Part shown: in pieces, positions 44,644 through 56,094 of the stretch | Numbering within the stretch: position 1 is the stretch's first letter | Layout: the number at the start of each line of letters is the position of its first letter | Origin: Rhynchosporium graminicola | Lineage: Eukaryota; Ascomycota; Leotiomycetes; Helotiales; Ploettnerulaceae | Direction of reading: 5' to 3' | DNA: 64,000 bases | Assembly (NCBI GenBank): GCA_900074885.1 | Contig: FJUW01000095.1 | Span: 1 to 64,000 of the forward strand | Notes under the pieces: model-generated | What the model was told of the DNA's origin: nothing | Databases searched by the model: none | What the model saw: only the letters and a program-made list of their open reading frames with translations | Program-made: the position numbers and the translations under genes

Positions 44644-45434
44644 TGTGTGAATGTGGTGATTGTTCTGGATGTGGGGATTGCGAGGCTACTCTTTACAGGT
44701 AGAAATTCTCAAAGTCTCGGCAAAAGATCTGACGGCATCCCGCTGAACCCCAAGCTATAAGTAATTCGTCTTGGTCTCCAACGAAGCAATTAAATTTGAT
44801 CTCGTGGAAACCCTTTTATCTAAGGGCTTAATATCAGCAAAGTCATTTCAAGAATCTTATAACTCTAAAGCAACTTTCAAGTGACATTCTGTAATATTTT
44901 CATGACTTGGTATCGACTTTGCGATATCAACTGTCTATATTGATGTCCAGCAGGGAAGTATCAGTTCTTTTCTTTTTAGTCTAGATCTCGAGTGTTTGAA
45001 GTCTTCTAGCACTTTCATAACTCCAGTGAATATTCAATAAAGTCCTCGACCGTGTGTATGGCTTTATCATTCAGGTAGAGTCCTCAAAATCGAATTCAGA
45101 GTATATCCCAAGTACTGCCCCTGTACTTCTCTTCGTGCCTTCAAATATTTTACAATGTCTAGTCCTTTTACCTTTCTTGGAATTTAAATGTTCTAAGTAG
45201 AGTTATGTTATAAGTACTTTCGTAACTTTGAATACTGCGGAGTTTCGCTTTGGACGAGTTTGTCTAGCCTTGCGCCTCACATGCCAACGGAACACCTGCC
45301 ACACAAGAGCTTTATTCCAAAACTCGCAGTCGCGACCGACTTCATTCACAAATCTTATAAAGCTTCAGAACAGAATCGCGACATCGAAATTCTTCCCAAA
45401 CTGCCATGTTATTATCGAGGCTACATGCATTATC
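44644..45434. other. divergent intergenic region of ALB1 and the USP gene
   Basis: 790 bp between two divergent genes. It is AT-rich with no gene or clear repeat. Confidence 0.45.
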
Positions 45435-47590
45435 ATGAGTCCCTCCGATTCGCTGAAGGACCTATTCGATGGTGACCCAGATCTTTACGAAGATTATCAC
45501 CAGGACTTCTCCCAGGGCATTATCAAACCCTCAAATTGGCTAGGAATAGTCGTCGCTCTCATCATTTTTGGCATCCCCATAGTCTACCAAATACTACACG
45601 TTCTCGATTACGACGTTTTACCTTTGCTAGAGCTCTTATGGAACGCACTGGTCTACATAACGCCATCGCAACTTCTCGATGCAGTTGAATATCACCAGAA
45701 CCCTCTGCGACTTACGAATCCATCGTTGAAGAACACGAGAACACATGCGGAAAAGAGTGAAGTGATGCGGCGTGTCCTTGGTATGGATATTCCCGGGGGC
45801 ATCATAGAGTCGGTTACGCAAGCCGGAAGAAGAAGGCTTTCAATACTGCCAGGACTCAACTTGTAGGCAATGGCGGAGCTCAAAATCCTCTCCTGAACGT
45901 CTCAAGTAAATCTTGAGACATGGATATGGCGTTTACTGACTCTATCTCTAGGACCACACAAGGAGATGGAAGGCCGGCGGGCTTGGGCAACTGGGATAAT
46001 TCTTGCTATCAGAACAGCGTCCTCCAAGGGCTGGCGTCGCTGGATTCGTTACCGGAATATCTTACAAGTTCTACGGTTGACGATTCGGTAGAGGTAGATG
46101 ATGAGGATGTGGATAAGCCGGATATGAAGATGGCAGAGGCTTTGCGAGGATTAATAGCGACACTGAAAGATCCTGCGAACAATGGGAGGCGGATATGGAC
46201 ACCCGCGACATTGAAGAATATGAGTAGCTGGCAACAGCAAGATGCACAAGAGTACTTCTCGAAGGTACTGGACGAGATCGATAAAGAGGTAGGGACGAGT
46301 GCCAGATCTTCCCGTTCCTCTCGGGGGTTTGAATCGGAGGGTTCCTCGGAACCTAGTTCACAGAGGCAGGAGGCTCCATCATTATCATCGTTTCGGAATC
46401 CTCTCGAAGGTCTAATCGCGCAACGCGTAGGTTGTATGCAATGCGGTTACTCGGAGGGACTTTCCATGATCCCATTCAACTGCTTGACAGTGCCTTTGAC
46501 GAGGTCGTGGGAATGTAACGTCTCAGAATGTTTGGACGAGTACACCAAACTCGAGCTGATAGAAGGTGTCGAGTGTGGCAAGTGTACGCTGCTAAAGTAT
46601 CGAAGACTACTCACACTTCTCGTTGACAAGGAAAAGTCGTCTGAATCATCGGAAGGAGCCTTAAAGAAGGTCGTCGACAGATTGATAGCGATTGAGACTG
46701 CGTTAGAGGAGGACGACTATGAAGAGAGAACGCTGGCAAATGAACTCACCATTCCTTCTAAGAACCGGACCTCTTCTACCAAGTCTCGACAAGCGGTCAT
46801 TGCCCGACCTCCGAAGTCACTAGTTGTTCACTTTAATCGGAGTCTCTTCGATGAGATGACAGGCGAGCTGAAAAAGAATCTTTCGCATGTCAGATTTCCC
46901 CGAGTCCTGGACCTTGGGCCATGGTGTCTAGGCAGCTCGGGATCGACTGAAGATGTAATGACTGAAGAATGGTTACTGAATCCAGACAAGCCTATGATTG
47001 CCAGCACCAGGCGAACTTCAAGACTTCATGGTCCAATGTACGAACTCCGAGCTGTGGTAACCCATTATGGAAGGCACGAAAACGGGCATTATGTGTGCTA
47101 CAAGAAATCTTATGTGTCGGAACCAGAAGATGCAAGTGACAGCAAAGAAACTCAGCGCAAAGATCAATGGTGGAAACTAAGCGATGATGAAGTCACGAAA
47201 GCAAGCGAAGACAACGTTCTTGGTCAAGGAGGTGTATTCATGCTTTTCTACGATTGCATTGAACCTGGAACTATCAATACTCCAGAGCCTGAGAAGCCAG
47301 AAGTGTCTCATACTACCTCTTTGGAAGAAGAGGTATCGATTACAACACCATCCAGTCAAATTACCGAAGATCTCATCCTGCCCGACTTGATTTTGGCTGC
47401 TTCAACTCCTCTACCTGACACAGATGATGATGATCTTTCCGAAAGCGATGACCAGAAGTCCATTTGCGAAGATTACCAGCCTGCAAAGGCAATCATGGTT
47501 ACCCCTTACGTACATAAAGCCGGCAAAGATTCTACAAAAAATGGAGGGCAGAAGCTTATGTCACCTGACGGCTCTCTTGTGATGGTTTAG
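45435..47590 (+). CDS. membrane-anchored ubiquitin-specific protease (Ubp1-like)
   Basis: Two exons, 45435..45862 and 45952..47590, give 688 residues (phase-2 intron, donor GTAGGC). One helix near residue 38-60 (WLGIVVALIIFGIPIVYQIL) could anchor it in the ER, as in yeast Ubp1. The catalytic Cys box is GLGNWDNSCYQNSVLQGLAS (Cys about 161), followed by the QQQDAQEYFSKVLDEID block, a zinc-ribbon-like CxxC pair (GCMQCGYSEG and VECGKCTLLKY), and the His box HYGRHENGHYVCYKK (His about 522) with WWKLSDDEV and FMLFYD. All catalytic boxes are present, so it should be active. The C-terminal 130 residues are acidic and disordered. Confidence 0.9.
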
Positions 47591-49804
47591 CAGATAGATT
47601 GTTGGGGTTTTATGCTGTTACGATGCTGGCACATGTGCTATTGATGAACGGAATGAAAAATGACATGTATTTCTAGCAAGGCGTTAGGTGACAGGTGTCG
47701 GGTGCCGCCTGCTGGCGAGCTTTGTATCGGTATTCCGTCTTACCTAAGAGTGATGATATCAAGGTCGCGACTTGAATTGAAAGTCGCGAATACCTCACAG
47801 GACATTACGTGAAAAGATATTTGAAAGTCATATAAATCCTTAGTTACTTTACGTCAGTGACAAGTTCACAACGAGTTTCCAGATCACTCCTGGACAGATC
47901 TGCCTCGCCTCGATAGGGTTTTGTTGTGGGCAAGAAAAGAGCAGTTCGACCGTCCACTGTTGCTATCTTCTGCCTCGCTTCTTGGATCCTGAAGCTTCAG
48001 CTCCTTCAATCGCAACGAGTCGCAATCCCTCTTTCGTCACCCACTTGTCCGCCAACGCCTCATGGAGAAAAACGGATACTGTCCTGGCTTGTAAACCAAT
48101 CCCCTTCTTTGACCTCGCAAACTCTTTTCGAAATCAAAGATTGGATCTATATCTTCAGAGACGTTCGCCCAATTTTCATCCTTAAATTCCTTCAGCAGGT
48201 AATTAAGCGTCATGAAAGTGCCTGTCCTCCCAATTCAGCGCTACAGTGTATGATTCTAGATGGCAATACACCGTTCAAGCGAGTAAGGTAAGTGAAGCCA
48301 AGGTTTGCGTTTGAAAAGGAGTCATCTTGATCACAACCAACAGAAGCAATTATATCTGCTTCGGCTTGTGAAAGGTCTACGTCGGTGTCGGCCCAGGCCT
48401 TGAAAGCTACTGCTATACCACCCTCGCTTCCATGACTACATCCTCACGTAGTGTCCCGATCTGCAATTCTCTGACTTCGGAGGACAGGGCCGTAAACCGC
48501 TTTACTTTACAGACTATAATCTCATGTTCGCTAGACACGTCGTCGAATGGGCGTGATAACATGCAGCAGCAAAAACTCGCCGAATAGCAAATACATTATT
48601 TTCTGTTTCTGTTCCTGTTCCTGTTCCTGTTCCTGTTCCAAGACAGCTGGAGTACGTATGGGCGGTCATGTGTTGACGCAGCACGATCACTGGACACCTC
48701 CGCTTCAACACTTTAGGAGACTTGTAAAATGTCGACGTCGGCATTAGCAGGCACACACTATCAAGAATTTTTATGTGAAGTGAGCAAGCTAACGAAGTGA
48801 GTTTCAGAAGCTGAGTTTTGCGAGATTCGAGTAATTTACGACATTGCAAACTCAGTAATGCCAATTGGATGTTGCCAATTCGGTAGAAACGAATGTGCAT
48901 TAAGCAGCAGATGGGCGCGCGAATCTAGAACACTGTGTATACGTGCAAAAATAACAAGAATCTGGCTGTTATGGAGATATTGGGTGCACATGACGCTATG
49001 GTTGGGTTTGTAGGTAGGTACTGATCTTGATGAGTTGACCTGTTAAGGAGCGAGCCCAAAGCCGAGGACGCTGCTTAAAGCGGCGTCAGTGCGAGGCTGC
49101 CAAGTGAAGTAGAGAAAGGCAATTTGATGGGAAATTCCGTCTGCCCAGACCAACACCAAGAGTCCAAGGACGTGTACACTACTCACCACACGGTACGCGG
49201 ACAAGAATCTCTCCCTTTACGAATCATGATGCCTGGTTATTTTCATATTGTCTTGAGCTCGAAGCTGCCCAGCGATGCCAGCGGGTGCTGATTACCATTA
49301 GGGGCCACAAGACTCTTGTATATTCAGACCACATGCAGCGGCATGAATTACCCGGGAGTCTTTGAGTTTTCGAATTGCAGCAAGGCGCTTGAAGACACAT
49401 TTGGTCTTGTTGTCTCTTCTCAGCCTCGAGTCAAGATCTTGGGGGCGTGTCCACAGTTCTTATGCTGAGGCAAGGCGCCGGTGAGGTCCAAGGAGGCTGA
49501 CAGCATCCAAGGCATGCCTGACTGAGTGCCAATGCTTGCATTGCTGGCTCTTGCTTCATCGTCCAATGAGAGCGAGCTTGTGGTTTCTTGTCCTATGGAA
49601 ATAAGACCCTGTCGCGTCCCAATTTGAAACTCCACCAGAAGCCAAGCAGAATCCAAGCCCGGCATATCGGCCGCAGCGAGCTCGCTCCCAAGATCTCCGA
49701 CAGACATAATAATAACCCTATTTCCTCCCGTTTCTTCGAGAATATGACCTCTAATTGTATCTTTATCCGAGCCAAGCGACAGCCGCGACCCAGTATTCAG
49801 AACA
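47591..49804. other. 2.2-kb intergenic region
   Basis: No gene supported. ORFs at 47926-48291 and 48514-48900 have no motif and mostly lack ATG starts. A short TTCCTG microsatellite is described separately. Confidence 0.4.
48611..48640 (+). repeat. (TTCCTG)n hexanucleotide microsatellite
   Basis: The word GTTCCT repeats about five times without interruption between 48611 and 48640. It is not in a supported gene. Confidence 0.8.
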
Positions 49805-50581
49805 ATGGGCATACGCTACGGAAACAGAGCCCTGCTGCATGCATGTCTGCTATCTATCTTCGCAATTCAGAAATCAGCCGCGGCTCTAGCCTTCACAAAT
49901 CCGTCATTAGCTGGTTTGACTGCCGGGGTCCCATATAATCTGAGTTGGTCTGGAGCCGCGGGGACGACAACTCTGACTCTCCAAACTGGGACGGGGAACA
50001 GTTTCGATGATGTAGAAATCATTGCCAGTAAGCACCAACCTACTAAACTAATTCGGAATTACATCGCTAACGTGCTGGCAGGCGGTATTCAACAATCATT
50101 CCTAGTTTGGACGCTTCCCTCAACTATTCCAACGGGGCAATATATCATCCAACTCAAAGACAACTTGTCAGCAGAAACAATCAATTCGGGTGCTTTTCAA
50201 GTACAGGCCCCGACAGAGACGAGCAAAGTAGTTACTGCTAATGATCCATTGCCACCACTTGAATCGCAAGATGCCGAACCGCATCCCCACCGGCCAGCGC
50301 CTTCTCATCCCAACATCTCACTTACCGCTAAGATCGGAGTAGCAGTCGGCTCGGTGACCTTGACGCTGCTGGTGATTGGAATTGTCGTTTTTTATCGACG
50401 ACGGCACAGAGATCCAGTGGAGAGGATGTCTAGGAGCCTAAGTTCTGACCCGTTTCTAAATGATGGAGTGAAGACGCCGTCGGAGATGGGAATGTTCGAA
50501 CCCAGGCGACCTGAGCCTGTAGAGCTGGAACGAGGACGAAGGGATCGGTCTGGGGAGAGAATTATTGAGAGGTGGAGCTGA
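49805..50581 (+). CDS. Knh1/Kre9-N-terminal-like single-pass membrane protein
   Basis: Two exons, 49805..50027 and 50082..50581, give 240 residues. A signal peptide ends near residue 27 (after QKSAAA). The luminal domain has LAFTNPSLAGLTAGVPYNLS (start), a Trp-containing SWSGAAGT and FLVWTLPSTIPTGQYIIQLK, the Ig-like pattern of the Kre9/Knh1 N-terminal family found in fungal wall proteins. One helix (about 159-180, IGVAVGSVTLTLLVIGIVVF) precedes a basic RRRHRD stop-transfer and a charged cytosolic tail. The intron is 54 nt, a multiple of three and free of stops, so unspliced RNA stays in frame. I chose splicing because of the GTAAGC donor, the GCTAAC branch site, the CAG acceptor and the family alignment. 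Confidence 0.75.
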   Translation: MGIRYGNRALLHACLLSIFAIQKSAAALAFTNPSLAGLTAGVPYNLSWSGAAGTTTLTLQTGTGNSFDDVEIIASKHQPTKLIRNYIANVLAGGIQQSFLVWTLPSTIPTGQYIIQLKDNLSAETINSGAFQVQAPTETSKVVTANDPLPPLESQDAEPHPHRPAPSHPNISLTAKIGVAVGSVTLTLLVIGIVVFYRRRHRDPVERMSRSLSSDPFLNDGVKTPSEMGMFEPRRPEPVELERGRRDRSGERIIERWS

Positions 50582-51232
50582 CGTTGGCACCATTAGTCGA
50601 AGATAGATTCTGTAACGATATTTTTTATGCTGCATTGCAGGGAGTCGATTGGGATGGCGTCACGTGTATAATTTTACATTCGGTTCAAGCGTGGCATGAT
50701 ATCTGGTTAGGGTATCTGCCAATAGATGGGAAGCGGACTTTGACTGCCAGTCAACAGCAATGAGCTTGGTGTGGATTACATTTTATATACCCTTCAGACG
50801 AACTGGCTGTTGGCCAGGCGTATCGCAATAATTCAAAGCTCGAAATTCATTATACAAATACGAAATCAGTCTAGCGTAACCCAATACCATAGTCGAGCGC
50901 TATGTTGGATCGCTATTTTAACCTCCGAACCATCTGCTCTTTTACCTAGGTCTATCCCTCACCTGTCCCCTCATCAGACGGGTAAAACTTACCCCTGCAC
51001 AACTTCACACTTTTGGTCCGCATCTGGCGCCCCCAGTCGGGCGTGCCCTTTCACTGTTATACTTGTCCTAGTAAAATATTGATCGCGCACGCATTCCCAA
51101 AAATGAATATGATGGCACTCAATGAATGATTTCCATTCAAAGTGAAGTTCTATGGACGTATGAGCATACCGTCCAATAGTTAAATAGGGACCCAACAGTA
51201 TGACCTTGACCTAAGAACTAGTAAAATTCCCT
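50582..51232. other. intergenic between convergent genes
   Basis: No gene supported; short ORFs only. Confidence 0.4.
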
Positions 51233-51694
51233 TCATTTCCCTCCTCCCTCCTCATCCGTCTCACAAGTCGGCTTCATATACCCAGCATATGCCCTCTTCC
51301 ACTCAACCTGCCTCTCCAGCGCCTCTTGCTCATCGACATCACCTTCACACTCACTCTCGCTCTGCGGCTCCAACACCAGCACATCATCCACATCCTTGAC
51401 GCCACACCTCCCATAAACATCTCTGAAAGTCTTCAACACAACAACACCCTCTTCTCCAGCTCCCTTCTCTCCATCCTCCCTTGTGGTCTCACTGGACTGT
51501 TCACACTCTGAGTTCCGATTCCTAGCGAAAGAAGAGATGTGATCCGCAAGCAGTTCTTTAATGGTGCAGCTTGCGCATGTGGTGAGGAGCAGAAGCGCGA
51601 GGAGGATGGCGAGGATCCAGAAGATAGTGTTGGACATTTCGCCCGCTAGGAGTTTGTTCTGAGGGAGGAGATGTGCAATGGTTTCGTCGATCAT
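51233..51694 (-). CDS. small single-pass membrane protein, unknown
   Basis: One exon of 153 residues from ATG 51694. A single strong helix (residues about 20-42, SNTIFWILAILLALLLLTTC) precedes a 110-residue acidic tail that ends KPTCETDEEGGGK. There is no signal-peptide cleavage motif before the helix. I do not recognise a family. Frame and length are plausible for a real gene, but the support is only the frame and the composition. Confidence 0.5.
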   Translation of the reverse strand: MIDETIAHLLPQNKLLAGEMSNTIFWILAILLALLLLTTCASCTIKELLADHISSFARNRNSECEQSSETTREDGEKGAGEEGVVVLKTFRDVYGRCGVKDVDDVLVLEPQSESECEGDVDEQEALERQVEWKRAYAGYMKPTCETDEEGGGK

Positions 51695-52612
51695 GATTTT
51701 TGGTGGTCGTTTTTGGCTTTGGAGATAGTTGATATCGGTATTGAATGTACCTTCTTGTCTAGCTAGGATCTAAATTCGAAATCGGATCTTGCGTGTTCAT
51801 AGGTCGAAATGTTTTCAAAATCAAACGTGAGAGGAAATTCAATCATTGTGAGCCGTCAGTCATCAGGTTAACCGAATCGTTCCCGGAAAGGGCGCTAACG
51901 GGCACTTATGCCTAGCTTACCAGGAGTTTTTGGAAACGGACGCATCTTAGATGGACTAGTGTGACGATATTATGATTATAGCATTTCATGTTCAGTTATG
52001 TTGGTTGGGGACGCTAGTTGTCACGGAGAGTACGGGCTTTAGGTATATATGTGTTGCTAGCGGCAACATGGCGTTACAGAAGGGTTAAGCGAGGCTAAGT
52101 AAATAGATGAGCTCGAATGTATGTATCTATCTGTCTGTGCAAATCATCGTTCGAGCAACAGCCATCGCTGATGTATGTATGGGTCTGGCTGGATCTTAGT
52201 GCTTGGAAAGAAAGCTTACTTCATCCCAGACTTCATCAATCAGTGGAATATATGTAAGTGCTACATAGGATCATTAGCCTATCTAGTAGTCATTAAAACA
52301 CTAGGTCAATCACGACCAAGAAATACTGGACATCTGAGACTCGAAATCATTGATTGCTAAGGTCACTTGGGGCTCACATAATGATCAAGTCTCACGCCAT
52401 ATCACGTTATATCTCAGGAAGTTGAATTTATTGTTTAGAAGGGAATTCGTTAATCACTTTCGGAAATCGAAAATCGAAAACAGCAAGAAGCAAGAAACAA
52501 ATGAAGGAAAAAACTCAAACTTGCCAACTGACTCCCAAGCACCCATACAATCCAGGAGATCCCACTCGCTGAACATGCTTTCACATCTCGGTCGTTCGCC
52601 AAAAAAAATCAG
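51695..52612. other. intergenic, no supported gene
   Basis: No recognisable coding region or repeat. Confidence 0.4.
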
Positions 52613-53509
52613 TCACATCCACCCCGGTCGGCCTTCTTTGGCATTCGAATCGTGCTGAGTCTCTTGGGGAGTGTCCGGACCAGAGTATTCCCGACGAAGG
52701 TCAGAGACATGATCTTTGCGCTTCATCGACGACGGAATAGAGGTCCTGGAGGCATCAAAAAGGAAATCCGCTGGTGTAGATTCAGGTGTGATTGGAGTGA
52801 GAAGTGATCTCGTGCCATCCCGGACGAACATCGTTGCACTGTCTCCGACCGCGCGCCATTGACCAGTTCCCGAGTTTCGATTCAGACGTCTTGGACGTGG
52901 AGAACTTTGCGATTTAGGAAGAAGCGGTTCGTGCTCGTCTGTAGGGGTATTAACATGTGCCATGAGCATGGAGTAGAGGTCGTCGTCGTCGCCGCCGTTC
53001 TCGTTTTCTCGTGGTTCGGTCAGAGGTCGAGCTGCAGAGAGCGCAACTTGGAGCCCAGCTGTTCCGTACGACGATTGGGGCTTTCGCACGAAGTCGTCTG
53101 GCGGAGGTTCGCTTCTCTCACGGAGAGAAGCTGACGGGCTGAACACCTCTGTGAATCGCGCACCTCTCGGACCAGAGATTGCCCCTCGTCTTCCTGGTAA
53201 CGTTAGCAGATCGCCGCGAGTTGAGTCTCGTGGGATTTGAAGCACCTCTGCGATTTCTTGGGGTATGAGCGTACCCCATCTTGAACAGCGCCGTGGATTG
53301 GCGAGGTAACCATCCACATTATCGATACGGACAGCATGGTAGGCAAGGATGGAGTCGCGTTTTCGTTGAATGAGGTTGTATGGTGAATCTTTGAAGCGTT
53401 TGATTAGTTTTTGTACGAGTTCTCTGAAACGTTTCTTTCCTCTTGATTTGGACATCTTGGTTGATGTCGAGATGAGTGGTGTATAACGGGCGACAGTAGA
53501 TTCAGACAT
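52613..53509 (-). CDS. hypothetical protein, 298 aa, mostly disordered
   Basis: One exon from ATG 53509. The N-terminal 100 residues are basic and could be a folded part (KKRFRELVQKLIKRFKDSPY, then WGTLIPQEIAEVLQIPRDST). The rest is Pro/Ser/Arg-rich, with SLLTPITPESTPADFLFDAS resembling a kinase-target region, and ends at EGRPGWM. No domain known to me fits. The continuous frame of nearly 900 bp argues for a real gene. Confidence 0.6.
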   Translation of the reverse strand: MSESTVARYTPLISTSTKMSKSRGKKRFRELVQKLIKRFKDSPYNLIQRKRDSILAYHAVRIDNVDGYLANPRRCSRWGTLIPQEIAEVLQIPRDSTRGDLLTLPGRRGAISGPRGARFTEVFSPSASLRERSEPPPDDFVRKPQSSYGTAGLQVALSAARPLTEPRENENGGDDDDLYSMLMAHVNTPTDEHEPLLPKSQSSPRPRRLNRNSGTGQWRAVGDSATMFVRDGTRSLLTPITPESTPADFLFDASRTSIPSSMKRKDHVSDLRREYSGPDTPQETQHDSNAKEGRPGWM

Positions 53510-54544
53510 TCTTGTGAAAGGCAGGTCGGAGAATCAGAACTGGCGAGACTAACGAGGGAAAGAATTTTTCTTGGGAGCGATGTTATGGCTCTTTACATCC
53601 ACCATTCGAGTATCTTGTCTTAGATGAGTCTTTCTGTTTCTCAGTCGGGTGATGTTGTTCTCTGCCCGTTCAAGGCCAATATCTGTTTGAGGATTGTATC
53701 ATACTGAGCGTGATTTTGCAACCTGTTCTTCTCTTCGATGCGACTTAAAGCTCATCTACCGAATACTTGTCAACTGAGATACATTTCTTAATAGGTTCAG
53801 ATGGCGTGTTTCCACAATCATTTCATTTCACTTCTAGAAGTGCTGGAGTTTCGTTGGAGTTTTAATCCCTGGGAGAATAGTATGTTCTACATGATTCTAT
53901 ATTAAATGACCAGAGAATAGGGGGCGTTGTTCATTTTTCATTGAACAAAGAAAATCCACCTATCACTCTTTGATTGTCTCATAGTTGAATGATACCTTAC
54001 AAGAGAAGCAGGCGACAAAGACTGCCCTGCTTATCAGACTGCCCTGCTTATCAGATCCTTTGTGGCATCTAGCAATTAATTGTGAAGTGTGGCCGAATCA
54101 TACCAGTATGATAGCGTGGCTCGCAGATGCTGATCAGGTTTCAGATTTCAGGCGAATAAGAAAGTGGGAGCAGCAATATCTGGATCCGTGTTCAGAACCA
54201 GATTTTGGAATACCAAGAAAACTAGCACTCATTTATGGGAATGTTGTGCCTGCCTACTTGCCATAGCCTCCAATTTTTGTGTTACTTGTATCAACAGACT
54301 CGCCTTCCGTCTTTATGTTGCTCACTTCCACTTCCACGTCTACAAGACATAAGAGAAGAAATATGTATGGTAGTATGCTGCTTGTTGAAATTCGGACTGT
54401 AATTTGCTGTATTATGCTATAGCTATTGCCATCTTCAGCAAGTCCCGCGTCCCAAGTCCAGCACACGCTCCTCGATTCTCACCGCGCGCTACGTAGCACG
54501 ATTCGCTCGAGAGTCACCACTCCCAATTCCTTGCTAGATGAGGA
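53510..54544. other. intergenic
   Basis: No gene supported. ACTGCCCTGCTTATCAG is duplicated in tandem at about 54019-54053. The longest frame here (53985-54266) opens with TTG and has no ATG. Confidence 0.4.
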
Positions 54545-55543
54545 TCATCCAGATCCATTCCCCTCACTCTCGCTATCGTTGATTTCATCTTCACCAATCT
54601 CAACCCCACCGTCGTCCTCGTCATCCTCATCCTCGTATTCAAAATCATCGTCCTCATCGTTCTCTCGACTCATGTCCTTGGCAGATCCAAGACTAGTGAC
54701 AACAGAAGCTTTCCGCGGACTATGACCACTTCCGTAGAGAACAGTCGATCGATCTGTGCCTTGGTATCCCGAAGGCGGACTTTCGCGAAGGAGTTGATCT
54801 TCGACTTCTCTTTGCTATTTGTGTTTGAGACGTTAGCTTAATACTTTACAAACGCCTATGTCTCAACCTCAAAGCAAAGTCACAGCTTTCTCCAGGGAAA
54901 TGAAAAGAGTACAAACGGGCAACGAAAAACACGTACCCTAACAAGCCCCAACAAACCTTCCAACCTATCAACCTCGCCCTTCCACCACTCAATCTCCTCC
55001 GCAATGCTCTTCACGCGATTCATCTTCCTAATTCTAGCCTCTTTCTCTAGTTGTAGACCCCATCCGATGATGAACCACATATTTAGCGCAATGAAGACGG
55101 ATCGTGAAACCAGGGATGTGACGTTTGTATATCCAAGAACATTAATGAAGTGTTGTGCAAGTATGGTAAGTGTGTATGCCAGGGGCAGGGCGAGGAGGAA
55201 ATTATAGAGGACTAGAGGAGTGTGTCAGCTTTAAAGATAATCTTGAGATTGGTGACGATAGCTTTCAGATTTGCGAGTGGAAATAAGGATGACGAGATAA
55301 GAAGAAGGCACCACCGCCCTACCGCAGGATCAACGGCTCAGAGCCTTTACAGTATTATCACAGAAAAAAATCCATCTCCCAATCCATAGGGAGGAAAGTG
55401 AACATACCCAAGACAAATCCCGGATTCTCCAAAATCAAGCCCCCCTTCTTCCCGATCTTGCTCCTGCTTCTGCGCGCATGTGCGATACCATACTCATCGT
55501 CGCCGTAGTGGTCGAGACCTAAGTCGACGCTTCGGGAAGACAT
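54545..55543 (-). CDS. two-helix membrane protein with coiled coil and acidic tail, unknown
   Basis: Three exons, 55543..55408, 55211..54937 and 54814..54545, give 226 residues and keep frame through a 196-nt phase-1 and a 122-nt phase-0 intron. The order is a charged N-terminus (MSSRSVDLGLDHYGDDEYGI, then RRSRSKIGKK) and two hydrophobic helices (PGFVLVLYNFLLALPLAYTL and VSRSVFIALNMWFIIGWGLQ). A coiled coil (EKEARIRKMNRVKSIAEEIE) and a run of Asp/Glu near the C-terminus follow. The splice junctions are inferred by frame and by GT-AG ends. I do not recognise the family; an ER or nuclear-envelope protein is a guess. Confidence 0.65.
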
Positions 55544-56094
55544 CGTTGCTCTGTTTTCCTTCGATCTGTGGTTATGTTCTGTTGGTTGTATCTTTGAATG
55601 AGACCGAAGATAGGCTTGCAATATCAGTCCGGTGTTCAATAGGTTGCGGTGTGGTGCTGAAAACCAAATCGAATGAACTCGAAGTTGAGACTACCTCGAT
55701 TGCGCAAAGATGAAATAGTGGATGCGAAGAACAAGAAGGAAAGCAAGGCAGCGGAAAGAATGACGGCCTGATGAGGATGTTCTGGTGGAATACGCGAAGC
55801 GAGAAGCCGCGGTTTGGATTCACCTACCTCATCAGTCTCATATCAGTGTTGAATAATCGGCGCCGTAAGGGGATGAGACGATAACAAAGCATATAGTCAG
55901 TAGTTTTCGGTAACGCAAAGGATAACACATTAGCAGCAGAACAGCAGGCATCTGAGCCCAATCATAATTCCATAAAGAATATAAATAACATGGTAATAAT
56001 ACCAAGTGTATTAACCCTCTCTTTCCTCCCTTCCTTGTTCAACGATACCACAAATACCCCACTAATCAAGGCCAGCGAGCCATGGCTTGATCCT
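55544..56094. other. intergenic, upstream of the membrane protein and downstream of the RhoGAP gene
   Basis: No gene seen on either strand. Confidence 0.4.

Noticed and set aside
48514..48900. 128-codon minus-strand frame over the TTCCTG microsatellite
   Set aside because: The frame is open mainly because of the microsatellite (GTGT repeats); no other support.
53985..54266. 93-codon frame with Trp-rich text
   Set aside because: Starts with TTG and no in-frame ATG; contains a tandem duplication; no family.
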